NCBI RefSeq assembly: GCF_000006565.2
Contig: NC_031476.1
Span: forward strand, 3,062,458 to 3,126,457
Source: Toxoplasma gondii ME49
Taxonomy: Eukaryota > Apicomplexa > Conoidasida > Eucoccidiorida > Sarcocystidae
Direction: 5' to 3'
DNA length: 64,000 bases
The translations under genes were made by a program, and so were the position numbers. Below, in pieces: positions 49,336 through 61,300 of the stretch. The notes below the pieces were generated by a model that saw only the letters and a program-made list of their open reading frames with translations, was not told the origin of the DNA and ran no database searches. The stretch's first letter is position 1; each line of letters starts with the position of its first letter.

Positions 49336-52300
49336 CTGTACTGATCTTTGTACGCATGCGTCGGAGTACGTCTCTGTCGAGTCAGATGCTTGCTGTACCT
49401 GAGCATTTGCGATCTCTTCATCCGACGCAGATACGCATTCAGAGAGACGGGGCGCTTGAGGTAGCGAGGCAGCACCCGTGGGTGTAGAAATTGTTCCTGA
49501 ACCTAGAGACTGCGTTCTTACAGTCTTCTGTGTAGTTTTTTCAGTGTGGCTCATTCCGACATGATGTCAGAAAAACCTGTTTCCATCTCTGCAGTTGTAG
49601 GTGGTAAATGCTAAACTGGATGGCAACGCGTTTTTCACAAGCTCGCCGCAGCTCCGAAAATCCTATCTACACTTATTTTTTTTTTATAATCGGGACCGAG
49701 ACAGACTCTAGGAAAGATGAAACAGCTGGGAGCTCACCAGGAGACTCCGCTTCTGGTACCTTCGCGCGGAGCGAAGTTGCGGTGTCCCCCTCTGTCTGTC
49801 TCTGCTCTGCTTGCTTCCGGCCTATCCCAACGCGTTCCCTACGTTGACGGCCCTCGATCTCTCCGCTCGAGTTTTTTGCGCCCTCGTGGACCGTGACCTG
49901 TGCTTCAGCATGTGGTTTGCCGTCTCCGGGTGTCTCTACAGCTTGCGAGTCTCGCGCACCTCTCGCAGCTTCGGGCTCAGACACTCCGGCGGTCGTTTTG
50001 CTCCTGGCGGACCCAGTTTGCCGCCTTGAGACGCGAGGCGGAGGTCTTGGCGCGGCGCCGCAGCGCTGCCGCGAGGGCCGAAGCGCATGCAGCGCTTGCC
50101 TGCAAACGAAGGTCGTTTCTCGCCTGGCTCAAGGCCCTCGCCGCGAAGCTCGCGCTGAAGAAGCGCCTTTTCGTGCTGCTCAAAGAACGCAGAGAGGCGC
50201 TCGAAGCCAGGACTCTCCGTGCTTGGCGCAGACTTGCGAAGAAGAAAGGCGACCTCAGAGAAAGTCTAGGTGAGGTTATTTTCGCGGCGACGCACCGGAG
50301 CGCCACAGGGGAGAAAACGTACAGAATGGGGTCAGAGAAGCAGGGAGCAGAGACCGAAACGGTCCCGCCGAGAAGGCCGGTTCGGAGCCAAGCGGAAGCA
50401 CGGATTCGTTCACAGAGGGAACCGATCCGTTTGCCGAGATCTCGCGCGGCAAACACCGCCGCGGTGCACGGTCACTGCATGTTCATAAACCTGAACGTAT
50501 TTTTGCATAGAAACGCGCGTTTGCTTCTGGGGTTGTGTTGGGGTCGTCACCACTTCATCGCTTCCTAACGCAGCCGGCGGCGAACCAGCCTGGGACCTTG
50601 TGAAGCATTCCTTCAACTTCAGAAATTTGTATTCTAAACAGAACCTGGCAACGTTCTGGGGGAACCTCTGGGTGCTTTCCAAGTCTGTTTCTTGACGTGA
50701 GCCTGTCACGCATTCTTGACACTTTTCCCTTGAAATCCGTGCAGAGATGTTCTCGGATTCTCGCCGTTCTCAGTGTCTCCGTCGAGTTTTCGCGGCTGTC
50801 TTCGCCACGGTGTCTCGCCGGCGTCTGGTCCGCGTCCGCTTCCTCTTCGCCCTGGGTCTCTTGGCTCCTTCTCCGGACTTCTCTGTCTCTTCTGCCGAGT
50901 CCTCGCATCCCCACAGCCGCTCGCTCCTCCTGCCGCTCTCGCCTCTCGGACCGGCCGAAGAGGCCTCCCTGCGTCTCTTGTGGGGTCCCGCGCTGCCTGC
51001 GCCGCTCCTCGCCCCGAGGCTGATCCCTCGTCTCCCCGGCCCATCGCGCGCCTTCGAGAGCGCGAAGGAATGTCCAAGCGTCCTCGCTTCACTCCCCCTT
51101 GTCCCGCGCCTGATCGTCTGGTCTGCGCAGCCTCACATGCTTCATCTGCTTCTTCTCCAGCCTGCGATCGCAGAAAGTCTCGCGAGGCAGGCGGGCCAAC
51201 AGCCTCAAAGATCTGCCGCCTTCTTTGAGCCCCTGCCGGTCTCGCGAGCACGGCTCGCGCTCTTCTCCGATGCCGACGCAGAGGCGCGAACTCGCGTGTG
51301 GGGTTTGCCGGCTGCGTCTCTTGGGGGCGAGGAGACACCGGGTGGAGACAAAGGAAACGGGGCCCTGCCGCTCGCTGCGCTCGCGTCGGCGAGGTCGCGC
51401 CCGCCGTCCGTCTGGAGCTGCCTCACGCCCTCCACATGCACGCCCCACACGAGCCTTTCTGTGCCGCTCTCGGGATTCGAGGCCCCGCCGCCGAGGCCTG
51501 GGAGGACCTTCTTCCGGACAGAGACAGGAGACACTCTGGGCTCTGCACGCTCGCAGTTCCGCGGCCGGAGTGCCTCGCCGCTGCACTCGGACGGCCCCAG
51601 TGGCCGCGAGGCGGGAAGCAGGCGACACCGGAGCGCGACGAAGGAACGCGACCGCGAAGACCGGGAGGAAATCGACGAGTTGCTGCTTGCCGACAAGAAA
51701 AGCAGCAAAAGCCTTGAGCGGCTCCTGCGTTGCTTCTCCGCGAAACAAGGGCCGGAAGGCCCGCTGAAAGAAAACGCAGAGCTGTGGGGCGAACAGGCTG
51801 TTCTCGCTGACAGCGTCCGACGCATGCGCCCTCAGAATGATCTCCAAGCGCTTCTACTGGCGCAAGTGAACTTGTCTCGGAGACCCAGCGTGCAGCGTCC
51901 GGCTCCCCTCTTTCTCCCCTCGGCCATGGGGCCTGACGCCGCTGTTTCCGACGCTCTGGACGCTTCCCAGGACTCTGTCGAGAGCGATGGCAGCGCCGGT
52001 GGGCTGTCCGTGCACTCCGAGGAGACGCCGCTTCCGAGCAAGAACTGGCGAGAAGAAATCCCAGTCGATCTCCTAGCGACCGCCTGGCAGTTCGCACGGC
52101 TCCTCCAGGCTGCGCTGCGAGCCTGGCTCCTGCAGGCGCAGCGCCACAAGGCCCAGAGACTCCGCGAGACCGGCTTGGTCGCAGGCTTTCGAATCCAGAG
52201 CCGCAGTCGGCTGCTGGCGGCCTGCTGGGGGCTCTGGCGCAGCACGAAGAGCAGCCTCGAAGCCAGGACGCGGACGAAGGCGCAGCGTCTCGCCTGGGGC

Positions 52301-55300
52301 ATCCAGCGTCGCGTCCTGCAGGCCTGGTTCCTCTGCGCGACGGTGGACGCGAGTGCCGTTCTCCGTGCAGAGGCTTTTGCGGAGACGAGACGCAGCGCGA
52401 AGACGCACGCGATGCTCGAGGCGTGGCGGGGTGTGGCGACAAAGAGGCGGCAAGAGCGCGAGCAAGTCGAGGCCTGGAGACAGCACCGCGCCCGAGAGAG
52501 AAAACAGGAACTCTTCGCCCTCTGGACCCACCTTGCGTCTGTCAACCGCGCCGGAGCTCAGCTGTACGTACACCGGAGGGCGGCGACGCTCAACAAGGTC
52601 TTCGCGACGTGGCGAACGTCAACTCTGAGGAGCCTGGCGTTGGACAAACTTCAGCGAATCGTCTCCCGGCCGGGCCTCTTCCTCGGATTCTCCCTGCTCC
52701 GGATCTGGAGCCTCACCCGCGCATGCAGTCTCCGTCTCGCTGCCCAGTGTCTAGACAGCTGGCGACAACACACAGAGAGTCGCAAGCGGCTCGCCGGTCT
52801 CCTCGTATACGTCCAGACCGTGCACAAGGTCAGGCGTCAAGTCCGTAATGCGCTTCCATAGTGCAGTACCAGAGATACTCATCTTTTCAAAAGAGCTTCT
52901 TCAACTACGCAGAGAGAGACAGGGAGACATAGTGTGACACGCGCGCAGAGAGATACGCATACTCATTTATATATATATATATACATATATATACATATAT
53001 GTGCATATACATATATATATATATATATATATTTATATATTGTATATGAAGAGGTGCCTGGTGGTTCGTCTCTCAGATCCTCCGCGTCTCCTCATACGGA
53101 AAGCGCAGTAGTGACGTCTGTCGATTTGCATTTGCAAATACGTATACATCTCGAACTACGCACACGTGTCTACGTATATATGTATGTGTGTTCAGAGTTG
53201 CATGGGCGTCTTTGTTAGTTTGGTTTCTCTGTTTCAGGTCTCCCGTCTTCAGCAGCATTTTTCGGCGTGGTTGTTGGTCCAGCAGCGACGGCGGCGTCTG
53301 TTGCTTCTTCACAGAACGGCAGAGGCTGCTGCGTTTCTCTTGCCGTTGCACCGCATCTTCTCGCGGTGGCGCGCCTCTGCGTTGGACAGACAGGCGCAGA
53401 GAGACAGTCTCCTGGGCCGCTTCCTCGCGCAGAGACAGAGGCCGTTCCTTGCCCTCGATCCCGAAGAGTCTGCAGAAGCGAAGGACGCAGGGCGACTCGG
53501 CACAACGCCTAGCTGCGCGTACTGGGCGCGCTGGCGAATCGAAGAGACGTGGAAAGTCTGGCGCCGAAGATTCAGGCTCAGAACTCTTCTCAGGCGACGC
53601 GCCACCCGCTGCGCCCGCACGGCTCTCTCAGCGCTCCGACAGGTCCGAAGAGCACAAACATTCAACTCGCTTGCACTCACATATCCCAACGCGTCTTCGT
53701 CCCTCTGTGTGTGGATACCAAAGTTAAAGCCGCGTACATGTTGAAAAGAGATACACACAGGAATGTGCCCGTATTTCCACGTCGTTATATATATATATAT
53801 AAATATATATATGATTCAAGCATCCGAATGTATTGTACATAGAGAGAAATGCGCGTGTACGCTGTAGGTGCACGAGAAGAGGTAGCTGGTTGTTGTCTTC
53901 TCACTCAGGCATGCAGCGGGCGGAAGCGTGACTGGTGTGAAGCCTTTTTCTCAACAAATGACTGCGCTTTTGGAATGTGCTCGTCCACATCAAATTCGTT
54001 CCTCTTTCCCCCTGTCCTGCCCTTTTTTGAGACGCCCACACACCTTCCTGTTTTACCTCCCAGTCTCCGTTTTTCTCCCTCCTGTCCTTCTGCCCCTCCG
54101 TCTGATTCTCCGAATATATAGGCCGTCGAGCGGCGTCGAGCCCTCGAAGCGTTTGAGCGCAAGCGCCGACAGCGTCTCCTGCAGCGCGCGACTGTGGCGT
54201 GGCAGGTGTATGTACAGCGGCGCCTGTTGAAGCAGCAGCGGACTGCGCACGCGATCGAGCGGTGAGGATCGCGCGAGGAAGGAATTTCAGAAGTTCCGAC
54301 GCATGCAGCCACCCGCAGTTCTGGCCGAGACCGGGGAATCGGCGTTTGGCCTTGCGGCTTCATCTGGTTTCCTCTGGTCCATCGGATTGCAGATTCAGAG
54401 TGCGTACAGGCGTAGGCGCTTGTCGCGCGTAAGCGGCGATGCATAGGGTCACATGCATTGCAGCATGTCACACGTTTGTGTGAATTTTTTTCTTTTTCTG
54501 AGGATTGGCTCGAGTGCGCTTGCACGCGTGCATGTTGAGGGTCCGTCACGCGTTTGTTTTCTTGTCTCTCGCTTTCCTTTGCATTCGTTTTTTTTGCATG
54601 CAGATACAACACCCACACTCTGCGGCAAGCCTTCAGCAAGTGCCGGTGGCTCCTCCAACGCCTCCAGTGGGAGCGCGGCGTCATCGAAGTTTCGCAAGCG
54701 AAGGCGAATCGTCGCGTCTGTCGGATGACGCTGCAGGTGAGACGTTTTGAAGCAAAAGAGACCCCTACGGAAGGACGGTTGGCAAAACCTCCTCAGAGAC
54801 GTAACAGAAAAAAACGGACGGCATCTGCTCTTCTGCCTCGCTGCTGTTTTATCTCGTGGACCGCGGCGTCTCCAGAGAGCGAGAAAGTCGAGAGACTTCG
54901 CAGGACGCCGGGAAACTCCTGATCGTCTCTGCCTGGTCTCCCTGCTGGATATCGACAGCCAGGCGCAGTTGCCAGATGCCTTCCGAAGCTCACGAGAACA
55001 CTTTGGGTTCTTCTGGCTCTACGTTCATCTGTCGCTCTCGCCCCGATGCAGGTCGCCAGGGCAGCGCTCTCTGTGTGTTTTTTTTTATTCGACGTGCCTG
55101 CGTTACAGTGCCTTCCAGTCTCCGTCCTCTCTTCTCTGTGAATCTCTGGTTTTTCTCCTATCCGTCTGTCTGTGTCGGTCACTCCTTCGTCTGGTGTTTC
55201 CTCGGTCCCTCGATCGCTCTCGCAGGCGCTGCAGGCGTACGCAGAGGCTCGCGTGGCGGAGCGGGAGCGCCTCGACGGCTGTCGGGCCGCGCGCAGTTCG

Positions 55301-58300
55301 CACCTTCTCCGCATGCACTTTGAAAAATGGAGCTTCTTGCTGCGAGCCACTCACCACGCGGCCTCGCTCTCCCGCAAGACGAGTTTCCTTCTCTGGACGC
55401 GGGCCTTCCGGAGAAGCCGAGGCGCGGCGCTCCTCGTCGCTGTGCAGAGGCGCGTGGAGGAGCGACAGACGCGGCGTGGCCTCGCGGCGCTGCAAGCCGA
55501 AAGCGAAGCCTTTGAGCAAATCAAGGCCTTTGGCGCAGAGACGCCTTGGCTGAGGGACGCGATCGAGGAGAAAGTCAGGTGAGAGGCAGACCGAGCACCG
55601 AAGAACGAACGCTGGAGAGCTCGCCACGGGGTTGGAGCAGAGACGAGAGCACGGCGCAGGCGCAGCTGCGACGAAACGAAACATGGCGCAACACACAGAG
55701 CGACAGATTCAGCGCGAGGAAGAGACGGATGGCGAGAAAACGGGGGACGCGGGGTGTGCAGAGAGAGAGAGCGAGAGGAAGCATGCAAAGAGACGTTCAG
55801 TGTTTTTTCGAGAGAGGAGAAGATAAACTCAAGGCTCTCCTGTGAGTGAGACTGAAGCGGGGAAAACGATGCAGCCATGGGCGACGTCACAGAGACGAGC
55901 CGAAGGACGCAAACCTGAAAACGTTCGAAAGCAACGCGGTGAATTGACACGACCCCACCTGGCATTTGCGAGGCGTCGACACTGTCCATATAGTTTGCTA
56001 CACCGCGGTTGTGCAGTTATTTCTTCTGCTCTCATTGCTTGCCCCAGCTCTGCCCGCGCGTCCATGACCTTCGCTCTCTCGTCGCTGCGGCTTTTTGCGG
56101 CGCACCGCGTCTCGCGCCGACGCCAGGCGCGGCTGCTTGCGGGAGCGCTGGCCTCCTGGGCGCGTCTCCAGGAAACCGACGGTCCGCGGCGCCGCCTCCG
56201 ACCGTATCTCCGCCATTGGCGTGGAGCGCTCCAGTACCGGCTGCACCTCCAGGCGGCTGAAGAGGCCCTCCGGCGCCATGTCGAGTTCCGACGTCTCCGC
56301 GAAGTGTGGGGTGCGTGGCGACACTTGCGGCGCGAAGAGGCCCGCGGCCGAGAGCTCCTCGCCCTCGCCGAGGAGACCAAGAAAGTCTGGGCTCTCGAAA
56401 AGGGCATTCTCCTCCTTCACGAACACCGCCTTCAGCGCGAGTGGATGACCTGGTGTACGTACCGGGCAGAGCTCTTCGTCACGGACACCAGACACGAGAA
56501 GGTGAGCCGGGGCGCGGAGAGGAGAACAAGAAGGCGACGCGAAGAGGGCGCTGTCTGGAGAAGAGCACGGACGGCAAAGAAGGCGGAGAACTCAGAAGAC
56601 ATGAGGAAGGAATCCGAGAAGAGACGGGCCGGGCAGTGTCGCTGGCCGGAGGGAAACAACAATGAAGGAAGAGGCAGTGGGGCGACAAACAGGGGTGTGT
56701 ACATAAGTATCTGACGGGGAAGGAGGCAACGCGACAACGTGGATGAAAGCTGATATTCTTTCATCGTACTTTGCGGCGTCTTCGAGATGCATGCCTCACG
56801 TCTCTTTCGACTTCTCCTGGAGACGCGTTCCTCTCCTTGGGGTATCTCCATCTTCTCTCTCCCGTCAGTTTTCGGTTGGCGTCTCTTCCATACCTCTGCT
56901 TGCTTCTGTCTCTTGTCGCTCTCGCGCCACCCCCACCCGACTCTCTCGCTGTTTCTGTTTTCTCTTCCACTCTCCCATAAACTCCACGTTCTCGGTTCCT
57001 TGTCTCCTTTTCTGCAGGCCCGGCTGTGCGTCCGAGCCTGGCACAGTTGGGTCGCGAAGCGGCGGGAGCTGCGGCGACGCGGCTTGGAGGCGCAGGAGGC
57101 CTCGCGGCTTTTTGTGTTGTCGAACGCCTTCAGCGCGCTCCGGTGTGCGTACACTCGTCGTACGGCGCTGCGAGCGGCAGGCGCGTGTGTGGTGGAGAAG
57201 CAGAAGCGCAGCTCTTTGCGAACAGCGTGGCGAGGCTGGCGCAAAGTTCTCGTGGACCTCCTCGCCCTCAAGCCCCGCCTCGAGGCGCTTCTCGCTCGAC
57301 AGGCATTTCAACGCGTTTGTACGAGTGCCACCAAAGACGCGATGCGAAGTCTCTCATTTCCGCCATGCATAAGAGCAGAGAACAGGAGAAACATAAAAAG
57401 CATCAGCGACAGCTCTAGGTTCCAGTGGTGTCATCGAGAGATGAGACAGAGCAGTCGACCCCTGTGGCTCTAAATCCGTCTTCGGTGGGAACGTTGAAAG
57501 GCTCTGCTCTGTTCTCTAGGTGAATCGTGTGTAGCCATGCAGAACTAAAACGACCTTTGAAGAGCGAGCGGGAGACACCGAGAGATACACACGCGAGTTT
57601 CAGACAACGAGGCATCTGGCCCGATGTTGCTAAGAGGGTGGACTCGTGCAGGTGATGTCGTGTCTGTACACGACGTCCAGGACTGTGGCTTTTGATTCGT
57701 CGCATTCTCTCCGCTTGATCTCGCGAGTGCAGCCGTGGAGGAAACGTTTTTTTATTTTTCAATCCGAATGTCCAGGCGCGACGTTTCTCCAGTGTCTCTC
57801 GCTTCTTCCTGTCTTCCTCTCTCTCTCTTTACCTTTCCCAAAAACGTCTTCACCCGTCTGTCTCTCTCGCTGCCTTCCTCTTCTTTTGTTTGTCTCCTCG
57901 CATTTAGGTCTCGCCTGGTGGGGCTGGCGTATGTGGCATCAGCGGCGGAAAGAACGGCGCCAGCTCCTCGGTCCCCTCAGCGAGAAGGCTCGCGTTGTGC
58001 GAGACGTTCAGCTTGCAGCCCAGTGCTTCCGCGGCTGGGCGGAACTTGCGGAGACGCGCGCGACGTTCTGGCGGCAGCGCGAAGGCCTCGTGGAGAAGCT
58101 CGTGGCGCGGCGCCTCACGAAGGAGACCTTCCGGGCCTGGCGCCTCTGCGCGAGAGAAATCCACTTCGTCCGAAGGTACGACCACCATGCGGATCATGTC
58201 CAAATGAGCAACTCGGGCAAACGCGAGGGAAAGTCGGAAGCATCTCTGTGGGGTTCGGCTCCAGTCCCTGCTCACCTGGTGACGGACGATCATCTCGGTA

Positions 58301-61300
58301 CATGAGGTTCCATGCGCAGTGCCATGGGTGGCCGAGCGGCCTTGCTTCTCTACCTGATCTACGTGGAGAATGCGAGCTTGTGAGACTCCTCGTGCTTCAT
58401 TCCATGCGCCAAAAAAGAGAGACAGATACCTGCATTTCCGACAATTGAACGCATATATGTTTGAATCCATCTATCTAGACAGATAGATAGATGGATAGAT
58501 GGATGGATTCAAACACTTGTATTATGTATACGTAATAGGCGGTGTCGCGTTCCCTTTACTGTTGCGTGGCGGAGAAATAAGTATGTGTGAAAGCGGACTA
58601 AAACCACAAGTCGCGACAGGACTTCTACTCGATCTTGAAGAGGGCGAAGAGATGTGTATGTCTCGCGACAACAGATTTCTCCTCCCGAGGCTCGACCCCT
58701 GGAGAGGACGCCGATGCTCGCGTGGTAGTTTTTTTTTGTTTTTCAGTACGAAAGCCGCGGCGGCAAACGCAGCAGCTCTGGCCGCAGCAGGGCATGGCAT
58801 GCGCGAGATGCATTTGCCAGCGCAGGCACCCGCAGACAGGCGAGGCCGTCCTGGTCCCAGCCGAGAAACGACGATGTCGCCTGCGTCTTCTCTGTTCTCT
58901 TCGGCCTCTGTGTCTCCGACAGCGTCTCGGAGGAACCGCAGACGCGGGGGGAGAAGTGGAAGGCCGCGCGGGCGCGATCTGCTTTCTTCGTCCCTCTCGC
59001 TATCGGATTCTCAGCCCCTCGAGCGCCTTTCACAGGCCTCCGACCGAAGGGGAGGGGAGTCCCAGACGGACGGAGACAGCGGGGACATGTCGGAGACAGT
59101 GAGGCGGCGGCCGGGATGCCAGAGGCCCTCCGAGGCTGCTCCGGGGTCTCCTCCCGGCGGGCGTTCGAAGCGAGTGCATGCAGCGGCCGGGCGGCGCAGA
59201 CAGGGAGCGAGGGAGATACTGGAAGAGAGAGAAATCTCTCGGCTTGCCCGCTCGGCCGTCGCCTGGCTTCCGCGCGCGGCGGAAAGGTCGGACGAGGCCG
59301 AGGAGAGAGCGCTGAGGAGGCGGAGTGCCAGTGCGGTCTTTGGTTCTCGCGGTCGAGACGGAGAGAGCGGCTTGGGAGAAATGAGGTCGACGACAGGCCC
59401 AGCGGGAGGCCATCGCGCCTGGGAGTCCGAGGCAAGTGGCGAAGACACTGAGGGCGAAGAAGGTCCGCGAAATCTTCAAGGACAGGAGGCGGAAGCGTCG
59501 ACATCTGGAAAGAAGGCGCGGGGGACTTGTGGCCTCGCTGTATCGTTCTCTCTCGGCTCTCCTCTCTCGTCTGATCGACCGTCTTCTCCTTTGTCTGTCG
59601 CTGCTCACGAGCCGCCTCCACCTCCAGGAAAGACGCGTCTCCATCGTGTCTCTTCTTCTCTCTCCTCGCCTAGACCCCGCGGCGCGCATGCAAAAGAGAC
59701 ACCTGCGGGACCCCCTTCGTCTCCCTCTTCTGCTTCTTCGGCAAGTCTTCGTCAGGGACCTAGACAGTTGCGTCTCCAGGATCTTCTCTCGGACTCCTCT
59801 TCGTCTCTGGCTTCAGCTCAGCCTGCGCCTGTCTTCGCTCCTCAAGAAAACCGGGGAAAGTCAAAAAGCGACTCGGTCGAATCCCCGTCTCCCCTCACGG
59901 TCGCGACGTCGCTTCTCGAGGCCTTGTCTCACTCGCACTCCTCCGCGCTCGCAGAGGCGGCGCGCTCGCTGCTGCTTCAGTCGGGCGCGAGGAATCCCGA
60001 CACGAAGCCTGCTGCTTCTTCGCGGGATCTTTCCGAGAGCGATCGCTCTAAGAGCTTCAGCAGCGCCGATTCCGAGATGGACCGAACCGCGACAGAAGAC
60101 AGCGAAGACGACCGCGGGCCCCAGGGTGGTCGGCGAGGAGTCCGGAGACGCCGCAGTTCGCCCGTGAGAAGAGGCGATCGATCCAGAAGAGTCAGAAGAG
60201 AAGAGGAAGAGGAAACACGGCGGCGCTCGACCCGTCGACGAAGAGCCGCAGAGAGCGAACAACTCGGGGAAGAAGAAGACGTCGAAGAAGTCGAAGAAGA
60301 GGAAGTCGAAGAAGAGGAAGTCGAAGAGGAGGAAGGAGTTTCGGGGGTCGAGGTATCCCTCGTGGAGAAGAGAGCTGAGGAGCGAATTCGCGTTTTTCCG
60401 CGGGCGATTCGAGAAGCGCCTCCGTCAGCCTTCGCTCTCCCTTCCTCGCTTTCTTCTCTCTTCTTGACTTCTCTGCAGGGTGCGCAAGGATCTCGCTCTG
60501 CAGAGACGCAGGCGCGAGAGGAGCCTCGAGTTGGGCGAGTCCTGGCGCTTGCACATAGTCTCGCTGGATCCGCCAGCAGATTCGAACGAGGAGGAGACGA
60601 AGACAGAGTAGAAGACGAAGGGCAATCTGTGGAGTCCGCTCGTTTATCAACGGCAAGTTTGGACGCCGGGGAACGCGACAGGGTACCACGGAAGGGCGGC
60701 AAGAGAGATCATCCGTTTTTCTTCTCGCTGATGTCCTCGACGCCCTCTCTTCGCGACCAGGCGTCCGGAGGGCAGTCCTCTTGTTCTTCGTCTCCCGCGT
60801 CGCCGTCTTCGGAGTCCTCGGTTTGCGTCGGCGGGCCAAGGCGGCGAGCGGTCGGAGCGGCGAAGGAGCCTCTGGGGACTCGGGATGAAGCGAAAGAACT
60901 TCGCGCGAACTGCGACCTCGCTGAAGAGCCTGCGAGCCTGGCAGGCGGCGCTGCAGCGCACCGACCGGATCCACAGGGCGCAGCGCTGACGGAGAAACTC
61001 CGTCGCATCGTCGCACTGGCAGTAGCGAACCGCCTGCAAAGCCCAGCCGCAGCGAGTGAAGAGGACACAGAGGAAAACGAAGGCGTGGAGAAGGAAGGTG
61101 CCGACGAAGAGGAGGACGTTGTGCACAGCGAGACGGGCGGAGAAGCGGAGAACAGAGCAGAGAGAGGTCGTCTTTCTCTCATCTCTTCAACCTTGTCCAC
61201 GACGTTGCTTCTTTCAGAGCTAGCGGCTCCTCAAGAAGACGAAGGTGTGCCGCTGGGGTCGAGGTCTGCAGCGTCTGCGTCGCACGAAGAGACAGGCGAG

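Noticed and set aside
48946..49475. Ile/Tyr-repeat peptides encoded by TA microsatellites
   Set aside because: These translate TATATA tracts in an SFI1 intron and are not genes.
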